Assembly (NCBI GenBank): GCA_012719335.1
Contig: JAAYAO010000382.1
Location: 1 to 22,090, forward strand
Length of the DNA: 22,090 nt
Direction of reading: 5' to 3'
From: Propionibacterium sp.
Lineage (GTDB): Bacteria; Actinomycetota; Actinomycetes; Propionibacteriales; Propionibacteriaceae
A program made the translations under genes and the position numbers. Of the stretch, positions 1 to 9,000 are shown one piece after another. The notes beneath the pieces were generated by a model. That model was not told the DNA's origin. It saw only the letters and a program-made list of their open reading frames with translations, and did no database searches. Positions within the stretch are counted from its first letter, which is position 1, and each line of letters starts with the position of its first letter.

Positions 1-441
1 ATACAGGCCCGTGATGCTGTCTCCCTTGTCGGGATCGATCCAGTACTCCACCCGCTGTTCGCCATGGGTGTGAATGATTGCGCCGATGCACTCCCAAGCG
101 GGTTCGACGTCCAGGTTCAGATCGGCGGGCAGCGGTTGGCCGATGCGCACCGGACCCCACCCTCCCGTGGTCAGGCGCCACTCCATCGGATCGGCGGGGT
201 AGCTGGGTGACGGCGCTGCGGTCGGGGTGGCCGGGGCGCTGGTCGTGGGTGCCGAAGAGGTTGTTGCCGGGGCCGTGGTCGGTTCGGCAGGGCTCGGCTC
301 GGGGCTCGATTCGGGTGATGTCGGCGGTGTGGACGTGGCAGCCGGTTCCGGCGGCGTCGCAGCGGGTTGCGTGTCGGCATCCGATCCACCACACGCGGTC
401 AGCGCCAGGGCTGCGGCCAACACAACGGCGAGTCTGCGCAT
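1..441 (-). CDS. Putative secreted lipoprotein, C-terminus cut by window edge
   Basis: The reading frame runs from ATG at 441 to the window edge without a stop (147 codons seen). The N-terminus is a lipoprotein signal: two arginines, a hydrophobic stretch and lipobox LTAC with the lipidated Cys at residue 17, followed by GGS. Residues about 20-65 are a low-complexity Pro/Thr/Ser/Ala linker of the kind that tethers a domain away from the membrane. A folded domain begins near residue 70 with WRLTTGGWGPVRIGQ, followed by a Cys-containing stretch and EYWIDPDKGDSITGLY. AAGAGGAG lies 6-7 bases before the ATG and fixes this start. I do not recognise the extracellular domain. The gene lies downstream of, and on the same strand as, the decayed ADP-ribosylglycohydrolase. 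Confidence 0.8.
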   Translation of the reverse strand, partial: MRRLAVVLAAALALTACGGSDADTQPAATPPEPAATSTPPTSPESSPEPSPAEPTTAPATTSSAPTTSAPATPTAAPSPSYPADPMEWRLTTGGWGPVRIGQPLPADLNLDVEPAWECIGAIIHTHGEQRVEYWIDPDKGDSITGLY

Positions 442-550
442 GGGGTACTCCTCTTGTCCGGAATCACCCTATCGATCCCGGAATCTCTGTCGGGGCGCGG
501 GTTCGGGCCACACCGCCGGTGAAGGACGGTAGCCCGGCGGATGATCGGCA

Positions 551-614
551 CTCAGCCGGGCTGAGGTTCCCGCGTCCACGCACGGACGAGACCGTGACCG
601 CACGTCTCGTCGTG
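551..614. other. Two short hairpins in the gap between the lipoprotein gene and the pseudogene
   Basis: The 442-627 gap holds a near-perfect palindrome, CTCAGCC-G-GGCTGAG (551-565). It also holds a longer stem, CACGGACGAGAC (581-592) with GTCTCGTCGTG (604-614), one bulged base and an 11-base loop. Neither is followed by a T run. They could act as a transcription stop for the minus-strand pseudogene, since such stops in high-GC actinobacteria often lack U tracts, but this is inference. I see no gene in this gap. Confidence 0.3.
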
Positions 615-627
615 GCTCGACCGGGTG

Positions 628-1220
628 TCAGCTGCCGAGGTAGCGGTCGGTCCACCGGGTGTCCGTGCCGATACCGTGCAAGCGCCGCATACACGGCCAT
701 GGCCAGGGCTTCCTCGGCCACCCAGCCCTCACCCAGCGACTCGATTGCTGCGGCATCGGCCGGACCATCGGCGGCCAGGCGTACCGCCGCATCGATTGCC
801 CGGGTGGTCTCCTGGTGATGCTCGTGGCGGCGCAGATGCCGGAGGGTGAGATCCACCGACTCGGCCATGCTCCGATCATCCAACAACCCGGTGATCAGTA
901 CCGCCAACGCACCCGAGGCGAGCTTGCCGGTGGGATGCCCGTGGGTGAAGCCCGCAGCCTCGGCCGCCATCTCGAAACGCTACTCAGTGGTAAAGCCCCC
1001 TGGCGGAAACAGTCCGAACGGGGCAGGGTTCACCGGCCACTGTCTCGGCGACATACTCGCGCACCACGGCCCGTCCGCAGACCCGCTGGATGCGGTCCAA
1101 CGACCAGAACTCGACCGGGCCACCCAACGCATCCCCGATCGCACCGCCCAACAGGCAGCCGTGCACCCGTGACCGGTTCATCGCAAGGGCAGGACCGTCG
1201 GGGCGTCGTTCATCGGTCAT
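628..1220 (-). pseudogene. ADP-ribosylglycohydrolase pseudogene, with deletions, frameshifts and an in-frame stop
   Basis: Fragments of an ADP-ribosylglycohydrolase (family that removes ADP-ribose from modified targets with a binuclear Mg centre) can be read in order on the minus strand in more than one frame. The N-terminus [20 protein letters not shown] is intact (start ATG 1220, or 1181). After [11 protein letters not shown] the frame changes to [14 protein letters not shown], which resembles the family's AAPxGLF region, then an in-frame TAG at 980-982. The same frame continues as RFEMAAEAAGFTHGHPTGKL and LGEGWVAEEALAMAVYAAL. A further frame change leads to a C-terminal-like RWTDRYLGS ending at 628. 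An intact family member is about 300 residues. The segments with the metal ligands (TDDT and GDSDST motifs) are both missing, so no active enzyme can be made. Upstream on the same strand is the Pr6Pr-like gene. Confidence 0.8.
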
Positions 1221-1265
1221 GGCCGAGTCTCCAGCCACCGCCGCCGACAGTGACCCCGGGAAGGC

Positions 1266-2465
1266 TCAACGCCGGCCGATCAACTTGCGTCCGGCGATCA
1301 CGAACCGTTCGGCACTGGCGATCACGACCACCACGATCGCGGTGAACACGCAGGTCGCGACGGTGACCGCCCACCCGTCCTGAGCCGGGTCGAGGAAGGT
1401 GTACGGCACCGCCACCCCGAAACCGGTGTGCATCACCACCACCAACAGCAGATAGGCCACCGGAAACAGCAGCACCAGCCCGACCTGGCGCCACGGCATC
1501 GGGGTGAGCGGTGTGTTGCGGGCCCAGACCGCCAACAGCACCACCACCGGCAACACCGCATGCATACTCAGGCTGGCCCACACCATCTCCTCGGCCGAGC
1601 CGAGCCCATCGCGCGGATACACCATCACCCAGAACGCGATCGTGGACACGATGATGCCGGCCAACCCGGCTCGGGCCACCACATCGTGCCACCGGAACCG
1701 CCAGGGACGGGTGAGCGCGGCCAGAGTCAACCAGGCGGCACTGTGCAGGCTGAAATACAGGTACGGCTCGGTGCGCAGGGTCGGAAAACTCGCCTGCAGG
1801 ACGATGCCGGTCAGGCCCGCGATCGGCACCCAGATGTTGATCTTGTACCTGGGGGTGAAATAGCTCATCGCCGAGTCGAGGAACACCGACCACAACACCA
1901 CGTTCAGGATCACCGGCAGCGCGAACGCCCACAGCCGGGTCGAATAATCGGGGTTCAACCGGGCCGCTTCGGAACACAGGAACCAGGTGTAGGCGATGCC
2001 GACCGCATACAGCCCGATCGCCGGCAGCACCGCGGCGACGTACCGCGACATCCACCGGTCGCCCTTGGCCTTGATGATCGCGTAGGGATTGACGATCGGG
2101 TTGCGCGCCGGCGTGCCGAGCCGTCCGCGGCGGTACTCGTCACCCAGCCCGGCGATCTCGACCAGTTCCCGCTCCACGATGCCGGCCGATCGGGTGCGCC
2201 GGGCAGTCGCGGCGGTCTGCACCATGTGGAAGAACATCAACAGCACCACCGGCAACGGCAGATAGGCCAGCACCTCGTTGCCGTACCCCTGGTACACCGC
2301 GAACAACGACACCGGCAGGTAGGCGGCGATGATGCCGATCAGGGCGAGGGAGATCTGCCCGGCGTTCTGAATACCGGTGTCCTCGGCCGACAACAGGGCG
2401 GCCAGCGCATCGGTGCGCTCCGGATGCGGATCGGCCCCGGTGCCGACGTGAGGCAGATCACTCAT
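1266..2465 (-). CDS. Multi-pass membrane protein with Pr6Pr-like C-terminal half
   Basis: 399 residues with about ten predicted membrane spans. The C-terminal half (about 210-395) matches what I know of the Pr6Pr/FAR-17a-like family: an HSAAW segment, a span, SLSMHAVLPVVVLL, then PMPWRQVGLVLLFPVAYLL and VPYTFLDPAQDG, which corresponds to the family's YPYPFLD motif, then a final span. Function in that family is unknown. The N-terminal half adds about four spans (near 40-60, 65-85, 145-168, 180-200) with a charged loop RNPIVNPYAIIKAKGDRW, and I do not recognise it. The start at ATG 2465 is supported by TACACT (2472-2477) just 6 bases upstream, a layout typical of leaderless actinobacterial transcripts. 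It is divergent from the MarC gene. Confidence 0.75.
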   Translation of the reverse strand: MSDLPHVGTGADPHPERTDALAALLSAEDTGIQNAGQISLALIGIIAAYLPVSLFAVYQGYGNEVLAYLPLPVVLLMFFHMVQTAATARRTRSAGIVERELVEIAGLGDEYRRGRLGTPARNPIVNPYAIIKAKGDRWMSRYVAAVLPAIGLYAVGIAYTWFLCSEAARLNPDYSTRLWAFALPVILNVVLWSVFLDSAMSYFTPRYKINIWVPIAGLTGIVLQASFPTLRTEPYLYFSLHSAAWLTLAALTRPWRFRWHDVVARAGLAGIIVSTIAFWVMVYPRDGLGSAEEMVWASLSMHAVLPVVVLLAVWARNTPLTPMPWRQVGLVLLFPVAYLLLVVVMHTGFGVAVPYTFLDPAQDGWAVTVATCVFTAIVVVVIASAERFVIAGRKLIGRR

Positions 2466-2471
2466 GGGGCG

Positions 2472-2477
2472 AGTGTA
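2472..2477 (-). promoter_or_regulatory. Probable leaderless -10 box for the Pr6Pr-like gene
   Basis: Read on the minus strand, TACACT fits TANNNT and is separated by 6 bases (CGCCCC) from the ATG at 2465, so transcription would begin at or next to the start codon. There is no ribosome binding site in this gap, which agrees with a leaderless mRNA. No convincing -35 box is visible. Confidence 0.45.
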
Positions 2478-2575
2478 CGGGAGAACGGTTTTCCGGGGCG
2501 GGGCTGCGGTGAACGTCCGCCGGGCTCACTCGCCGAGGACTCTCGACACGACAAACTCCGTCCCGGTCGGAGAAG

Positions 2576-3226
2576 ATGGCGGGCGTGGATGTTGCGTTGC
2601 TGGTCAAAGCCCTCGGCGGGTTCTTCGCGATCATGAATCCGTTCGTGACGCTGCCGATGTTCTTGACCCTGACCAGCGACTACGACATCAAGCGTCAACA
2701 CCGCACCGCGATTCAAGTGGTCGTCTACTCGGTCGTGATGGCCGCGGTGGTGATGGTCGGCGGCGCGGCGATCCTGCAGTTCTTCGGTATCGAGATCAGT
2801 CACTTCCGGGTGGCCGGCGGCATCGTGCTGATGATCATCGGCCTGGGCATGTTGCAGGGCGGCAGTTCGGCGCACACCGGCACCCGGGAGGAACGGGCCC
2901 AACAAGCCGCGGTGCACACCGCCGAATCGGACGTGGCCTTCTATCCGCTGACATTCCCCACCCTGTTGGGGCCCGGCACGATCACCGCGATCATCGTGTT
3001 CACCAACGAGGCCGACGGGTTCGCCGGCATGCTCTCGGTCGTGACCGCCCTGGTCATCGTGTTCGTGTTGCTCTTCGTGGTGTTGTGGCTCGGTCAGATG
3101 ATCGGACGGCGGATGTCGCAAACCCTGCGGGTGATCATGACCCGACTGATGGGCATGATCCTCGCCTCGATCTCGGTCGGCATGATCATCAGCGGACTGC
3201 AGGCGCTGATCCCCGTCCTGCGCTGA
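2576..3226 (+). CDS. MarC family integral membrane protein
   Basis: 216 residues, the usual MarC/UPF0056 (NAAT-type) length, with about six membrane spans. The two diagnostic half-repeats are visible: GGFFAIMNPFVTLPMFLTLT in the first span region (about 13-32), and FYPLTFPTLLGPGTITAIIV (about 121-140), the counterpart of the family's PLxxPLLxGPGxI. The central hydrophilic loop (about 95-118) is charged. The family was once linked to multiple antibiotic resistance, but its substrate is not established; amino-acid transport has been proposed for relatives. GGAGAAG overlaps the position just before ATG 2576; an alternative GTG start lies at 2585. The gene seems to be a single unit; the Wadjet operon begins 70 bases further on with its own promoter-like element. 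Confidence 0.88.
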   Translation: MAGVDVALLVKALGGFFAIMNPFVTLPMFLTLTSDYDIKRQHRTAIQVVVYSVVMAAVVMVGGAAILQFFGIEISHFRVAGGIVLMIIGLGMLQGGSSAHTGTREERAQQAAVHTAESDVAFYPLTFPTLLGPGTITAIIVFTNEADGFAGMLSVVTALVIVFVLLFVVLWLGQMIGRRMSQTLRVIMTRLMGMILASISVGMIISGLQALIPVLR

Positions 3227-3282
3227 GGGTTCGGGAGGCGGGCGCGCAACCCAGGACGCGAGACATTGTCGGTGATACGCCC

Positions 3283-3288
3283 TAGCGT
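3283..3288 (+). promoter_or_regulatory. Probable leaderless -10 box for jetA
   Basis: TAGCGT (TANNNT) is followed by 7 bases and then GTG at 3296. This is the leaderless arrangement common in actinobacteria. It favours 3296 as the jetA start over the in-frame TTG 3266, GTG 3272 or GTG 3287, none of which has a clear ribosome binding site. No good -35 match is seen. Confidence 0.45.
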
Positions 3289-3295
3289 GTGCGGT

Positions 3296-4828
3296 GTGGG
3301 ATCAGAACCGACCGCCGACCGATCGTCCGAGAGCGCCGTACTGGACGCCTGGTCCTTGCTCGGTCTGCCCGGGCCGATCGCGCCGGCCACTTTTCTGACC
3401 AGTCCCCGAGCCGCGCAGTACCGCCTCATTGTCGCGATCCTGGCCGAACGACAAACGACGTCACTCACCGGGGTCGGGTACGACGAACTCGGGGCGCTGC
3501 TGCAGCAGCAACTCCCGCAGGAGTCGGTCCTCGAGCTCATGGACGACCTGAACCTCGACGACCGCCTCGCCCAACTCGTCACCTGGGGCACCTGTGAAGC
3601 CTGGCAGGAGCCGGCCAACACCGAAGCCGACTTCCTGCGCAACCGCTTCCGGTACCAACTCACCGAGGCCGGGGCAGAACTGCACCGATTGTCAGTTCGC
3701 CTCGAATCCGAACCTGGTTTGGGATCCACCGCGGCCCTGATGGCTCCAGGCTCGCTGGCCGAACGGCTGGAAGCCACCCTGGCGGCACTGGACATACCGG
3801 ACACGGAGGTCGCCGCAGCCGCTTTCGCCCAGGTGCAGACCACGCTGGAGAACATGGCGTCCTCGGCGTCCACCTGGCAGTCGAAGCTGGCGGCGGCACT
3901 GGGTGGCGCGCCGGACGTGGCGAAGGTGACCCGCCTGCTGGAGACGATCCTGGCCTACATCGAGGCGTGGGGGTCGGGTGTTGATGCCTACAGCGCTCGA
4001 ATCGCAGCCGCGCTCCCGGCGCTCGACCGGTTGCCGGCCGAAACGTGGCGCAGTCTCGCGCTGGCCCGGCTGGGCGCCGATGCTCCCACCCATGCGGTGG
4101 ACGCCGCGGTGGCCGAGTTGGGTGTCGTCCGGGAAAGGCTCGAGCTGTGGTTCAGCGGGACAGATCCCCAGGCACAACGACTGCGTCGGCAGATCCGCGA
4201 CGCCGTGGCACCGGTACTGAGGTCACACCGGACCCTGTTGGCGGTGGGCGGAACCATCTCGCGGCGAGCCGAACTGCTGAAACTGGCAGGTGCTCTGGAA
4301 GCGGCATCGGACGATGCCGACGCCTGGCGCATGTGGGCCGGGGCGACCGGTTTGTACTCGGCCCGGCACCTGCAGATGGCAGCACCGGCCATCGAACGGC
4401 CCGCCCTGACCTCGATCTGGGACGCGCCACCGGTATCGGTGTCCCGACGATTGCGACTGCAGGGCCACCGGGCACTCACCGGCCGTGCCTCCCGGCTGCC
4501 CGATACCAGTGCGGCGCGGGCCGAAGCCCGCCGGCGTGCGGCTGCCACGCGCGCCGACCTGGCCCGGGCCGAGGACTCACTGGCGGCCCGATCCGGTACG
4601 CACCTGTCCCAGTGGACACCGTTGGATGCGGCCGAGGCGGACCTGTTCCTGCGTCTGGTGTCCGCCGCACGCAACCATCGCGACGACGACGGCACCATGA
4701 CCGGGCAGAGCGCCGACGGACGCTGGCGCTTGGTATTGCGTCCGGTCTTCCCATGCACGTTCGCCGTGCTGACCACGCCCGAGGGCCGGCTCTACCTCGA
4801 CGACGCTCTCGCGGAGATCACCCGATGA
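3296..4828 (+). CDS. jetA: Wadjet type II subunit JetA (DUF2397/TIGR02677-like, kleisin role)
   Basis: 510 residues from GTG 3296 (up to 520 if TTG 3266 is used). Near the N-terminus is a small helical domain, AAQYRLIVAILAERQTT, then RLAQLVTWGTCEAWQ and RNRFRYQLTEAGAELHRL. This order (partner-counting helices, a 'LV-WG' strand, 'FR-YQLT-G') is how I recognise the DUF2397 family. The C-terminal half is long, helical and rich in Ala/Arg/Glu, ending in a mixed domain with LVSAARNHRDDD and RWRLVLRPVFPC. In Wadjet complexes this subunit is the kleisin-like (MukF-like) bridge between SMC heads. Its stop overlaps the next start in ATGA, so jetB is translationally coupled. Family identity is by motif reading, supported strongly by the four-gene order. 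Confidence 0.85.
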   Translation: MGSEPTADRSSESAVLDAWSLLGLPGPIAPATFLTSPRAAQYRLIVAILAERQTTSLTGVGYDELGALLQQQLPQESVLELMDDLNLDDRLAQLVTWGTCEAWQEPANTEADFLRNRFRYQLTEAGAELHRLSVRLESEPGLGSTAALMAPGSLAERLEATLAALDIPDTEVAAAAFAQVQTTLENMASSASTWQSKLAAALGGAPDVAKVTRLLETILAYIEAWGSGVDAYSARIAAALPALDRLPAETWRSLALARLGADAPTHAVDAAVAELGVVRERLELWFSGTDPQAQRLRRQIRDAVAPVLRSHRTLLAVGGTISRRAELLKLAGALEAASDDADAWRMWAGATGLYSARHLQMAAPAIERPALTSIWDAPPVSVSRRLRLQGHRALTGRASRLPDTSAARAEARRRAAATRADLARAEDSLAARSGTHLSQWTPLDAAEADLFLRLVSAARNHRDDDGTMTGQSADGRWRLVLRPVFPCTFAVLTTPEGRLYLDDALAEITR

Positions 4829-6018
4829 CGGCCCTGTCCTTTCGCGCTTTCGACCTGTCCGATCGGCAGGCAGCGTTCACCGGGCTGCTCGCCGCACCGG
4901 TCGTCGCGCCCTGGTTGGACGCGGACCACTACGGGTTGGTGACCCGGCACGAACGCGACCTGGAGAAATGGGCCCGTCGCCTCGGCTACCGGCTGCAACG
5001 CATCGATCGGTGCGTCCGATTGCGACGGGTTCCGATCGGAGGCGCGCCGGCAGTGCCGCGGGGACTGCCGCCGAAGCGGCGTCCACTAGTACTGGCTCTG
5101 GTGGTGGCCGCGGCCCTCGAGGATCAGCGAGAGGACTCCATCACCCTGCAGGAGGTGTCCGACGCGGTTCGCCACGGCACCGCTGCCTACGAGTTGGCCC
5201 CCTACGACCCGACCCAACGGGCCCATCGCTCCGACCTCGTGACGGCGGTGCGCATCCTGGCTGCCCACGGCGTCCTCGAACAGCGAACCCAACGTAGCGA
5301 TCTGCTGCACAGTTGGGAGCGCGAAGGTGCCGGGATCGGCGCCGGTTATGCGATCCATCGCGACGCACTGGTGCTGCTCATCGACACACGGGATGCCGAA
5401 CTGGCGCTGGTGCCGCCGCCGCGCGCCGCCGAGAACCGGGGCGCGTACTTGCTGCGGATCCTGATCGAAACCCAGGCGCTGTACCCGTTGGAACTCTCCG
5501 AGGACGACCGCAATTACCTCACCGGGCAGCGGCATCGGCTCATCGCCCAGGCCGAGGAGATGACCGGCGGCACCGTCGAGGTGCGATCGGACGCGCTGGT
5601 GCTGGTTCTGCCCGGGCGGGGAAACGAGTCGACGCTGGTCTCGAGCTTCCCCGACACCACGGCAGCGTCCTGGGTGGGGCTCGCGCTGCTCGACGAGGTC
5701 GTCGCGGTGGCCCGACCCGCCGAGATCCCCGGACGCCGGGTGTGTCCGGCGGCAACGGTGCATGTACTCGCCGAAGAACTGGTCCGCAAGCACCGGGCCA
5801 GGCTGACCGTTCCGTTGCGCGAGGGTGGCGCGGTTGCGGTGCGGGAGAAGGCGGCCGAGACCCTGATCGACGCCGGGCTGTTGGACGTATCCGTGGACGG
5901 CGAGTGGACGCTGCTGCCCACTGCCGCCCGCTATCGCAATGCTGAACTCGATGCCGGCGCATCCGAACCGTCCGCCCTGTTCGACCAGGCACCCATCACC
6001 GGGAAGGAAACACAGTGA
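4825..6018 (+). CDS. jetB: Wadjet type II subunit JetB (DUF2398/TIGR02678-like, KITE role)
   Basis: 397 residues from ATG 4825, which overlaps the jetA stop (ATGA). The open frame extends far upstream inside jetA, but the coupled ATG is the natural start. The sequence fits DUF2398/TIGR02678: an N-terminal winged-helix-like region with HERDLEKWARRLGYRLQR, LVLALVVAAALEDQ, a second region DLVTAVRILAAHGVLEQR, and the later LSEDDRNYLTGQRHRL plus TGGTVEVRSDALVLVLPG. In the Wadjet complex JetB is the MukE/KITE-like dimer that binds the kleisin and contacts DNA. The C-terminal region has another winged-helix-like repeat (VHVLAEELVRKHRARLTVPL). It is followed by jetC with a GTGA overlap. Confidence 0.87.
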   Translation: MTALSFRAFDLSDRQAAFTGLLAAPVVAPWLDADHYGLVTRHERDLEKWARRLGYRLQRIDRCVRLRRVPIGGAPAVPRGLPPKRRPLVLALVVAAALEDQREDSITLQEVSDAVRHGTAAYELAPYDPTQRAHRSDLVTAVRILAAHGVLEQRTQRSDLLHSWEREGAGIGAGYAIHRDALVLLIDTRDAELALVPPPRAAENRGAYLLRILIETQALYPLELSEDDRNYLTGQRHRLIAQAEEMTGGTVEVRSDALVLVLPGRGNESTLVSSFPDTTAASWVGLALLDEVVAVARPAEIPGRRVCPAATVHVLAEELVRKHRARLTVPLREGGAVAVREKAAETLIDAGLLDVSVDGEWTLLPTAARYRNAELDAGASEPSALFDQAPITGKETQ

Positions 6019-9000
6019 CCCCCGATGCCGCAGCGTCCGCCGTCGACGCGTCGACGGCCCAGCACGGGCTGACCCCGCAACTCGATGCCTGGCTGGACGC
6101 CGCCCGGGTCGGCGGGTTGCCCGCCGCGACCCGCTCGGATCGATGGCAACCGTTGCGGGCCGGGGTGGTCGGGCTGTGGGAGTTCGACGCCGCCGAATAC
6201 TGGTACGCCGACGGATGGGCCCAGTTGACCGGCAGCAACGAGACCGGCAAGTCGTCCCTGATGGCGCTGACCACACTGATTCCCTGGTTGGCCGACACCT
6301 CCACCAGCAGCATCGACACCCTGGGCCGTTCGGGCAAGGAGTTCCGCTACTACGTCGAACCCAGCGGCAAGGAGGGCGACCGGCGATCGACCGAGGCCAC
6401 CACACACCGTGGCTGGCTCTGGGTCGAGTACGGGCGATTGCGAGATGGTGATCCGGAATTCCTCACCACCTTGTTGTTCGCCGAAAGCCGATCCGCCGGA
6501 GCCCGGGTGACCCGGTTGTGGTGCACGGCACGGAATCTGCGAGTGCGTCGCGAACTCGACCTGGCCCCCGGCCGGGTGGTGGCCCACCCCAAGGATCTCG
6601 CGCGGGCCGGGTTCGTCCAGCACCCCTCGGGGACGGCCTACAAGGAACACCTCGCCGAGCACCTGCTCGGAGGGACGGTCGGTCGGCTCGAAGCCGCCGG
6701 GAAGATGCTGCGGGTGACCCGGACGCCGAAGCTGGGCGCTCAACTGCAGATCGGGTTCGTCACCGAACAACTGCGCACTGCGTTGCCGGAACTCGACCGG
6801 GCCGAGGTCGACGCCTTGGCCGCCGGTTGGGATCAACTGGATCAACTGCGCGCCGATATGGAGGCCACCGAACGCGCGGTGTCGACCATGGAGGGGTTCC
6901 GCAAGAACTCCTGGCTGCCGTGGGTACGCGCCGCGTTGCGGTTGCGGGCCGATCGGGCCGCGCGGGCCCGCAGCACGTTCGACCGGGTCACCCGGGACGA
7001 GCGTGGGGCCGGCCAGGATGTTGCGGACCTGACCACCCGGGAGACCGACCTGGAATCGGCCGTGCGCACCGCGGGCAGGGACGTCGAGGAGGCCGCTGCC
7101 GCCCGGGAGGCACTGCAGGAATCCGATCGGTACCGCGACGCCCAGGGCCGGATCGACCTGCTGGCGCGCCACCGGGCGGAGGCGAACCGGCTGCAGGACC
7201 AACTCGGCCGGGACGAGGCCGAGGTCGTGCGGGCCGACAACCGACTGAACACGACCCGCACCGACGTCGAGCAACGTGTCCTGGATGCGAACGAGGCGCG
7301 CCGAGCAAGCGAGGAGACCCGTGACCGGCTCGCCGCCGCAGCCTCCGACGCGCAGGTTCCGGTGCCCAGCGGCGACATCGACCTGGCCCTGCTCGAACAG
7401 CGTCTGGTCGAACGGGACCGTGCGATCGGACGGGCCAGGGAACTGTTGCGGGAGGCCGAACGGGCCGAGGCCGCTGCGAGCCGGGCCGAGGAATCCGCTG
7501 CCGATGCCCGTGACCGCGCGCAACGCGACCGGGCCTCCGCGACCGCCACCTGGCAGCAGGCCGAGGAAGCCCGCACCGCAGTGGTGGCCGCGCTGGCGCT
7601 GTGGGCCGACGAGGTGCACCCCGCGGTCACCGACGATGTGGTGGACGCCTGGGTGGGCGCCATTGCGGCCGAGGTGGTCGACGGTCGGGTGCCCGGCCTG
7701 CCGGTGCGGGACCTGGTCCGCGCCGATTGGTACGATCCGGCGCGGCTCGTCCTCGACCGTGACCTCCACGAGGCACAACGACGCAAGCGCACCGCGCAGG
7801 AACAGGCCGTCGACCTGGGTCGGCGCATCGAGGCCTTGAAGTCCGCCCCGACACCGACATTCGCGACCCCGCCCGGCTGGCAGCGCCGGACCCGGCCCGC
7901 GCCGTCCGAGAACGGGGCACCGTTGTGGGCGCTGGTCGACCCACAGCCAGACCTGCCGATGGCCGAACTGGCGCACATCGAAGCGGCTTTGGCCGCGCAG
8001 GGAGTCCTGGACGCCTGGGTGACACCGGATGGGTACCACGGCACCCGGGACGGAATCGATGCCGTGCTGGCCCCCGACTCCGACGACGTCGACAACCCGC
8101 AACCGTCGCTGGCGCGGGTCCTTCGTCCGGCCCACGGGTCGGGTGCGCTGGCGCGGCCGGTGACGACGCTGCTGGACCGCATCCGACTGGTCGACAATGA
8201 CCAACAGTTGCCGACCTCGGGTCTGGCGGTGACCCGGCAGGGCCGTTGGCGAGCCGGAGATCTGGCCGGGGCCGCCGAACCGTCCCACCCCAACGCCGAA
8301 TGGCTCGGGGAGTCGGCCCGCGCCGAGCAGCGTCGTCGGCTGGTCGCCGAACTCGAGCAGGAGCGAGACCAGGCGTTGGCGGAGGTCGAGGCGGCCACAG
8401 CGGAGGAGGAACGGGTACGGGCCGCGTCGGTGGCGTTGACCGAGCAGTTCGAGCACTGCCCGTCCGATGACCACGTGCGCACGGTTCTCACCCTCGCCGG
8501 TGAGCGGGAGACCGCCGCGGATAAATCCGAGCAGGAAGCCGATCAGGCCGAGCGACGAGCAGCCGACGAGCGAGCCACGGCCCACCGGGCGGTGGCGGCG
8601 CTGCGGGAACACTGCGCCGACGCCGCGTTGCCGCACGACGCGTCCGGTCTCGACACGGCCAAGGACGAGGTCAATGACGTGCGGCGCCGCGCCGACCGAC
8701 TCCGCACTGCCCGGCAACGGTTGGCGGACGGGTTGTCGACCCTGGAGGCTGCGCAAGCGCGCTTCGAGCAGGATGAGGCGCTGGCCCTCCGGGCCCGGGA
8801 AGCCTTCGATCGGACCACCGGAGACCTTGGGGAAGCCCGCGCCACCGTCGAAGCGCTCGAGTCGACGATGGGCGCCGACGATCAGGTGATCGTGGCCGAA
8901 CTGAGTGAGTTGAAGCAACGCGAGGAGGACGCCAAGACGCGACGGTCGAAGGCCGAGGACGACCTGCGTGAGGTGATCGGGCGGTTGGCGAAGGCACGCA

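Noticed and set aside
78..818. A 246-codon plus-strand frame over the lipoprotein gene and pseudogene
   Set aside because: It is antisense to a lipoprotein with a clear lipobox and to recognisable ADP-ribosylglycohydrolase blocks; its own product has no features.
5931..8918. A 995-codon open frame antisense to jetC
   Set aside because: It covers the jetC coding strand out of register, has Gly/Arg/Pro/Gln-rich composition, no domain and no start context. High-GC codon bias keeps this frame open.
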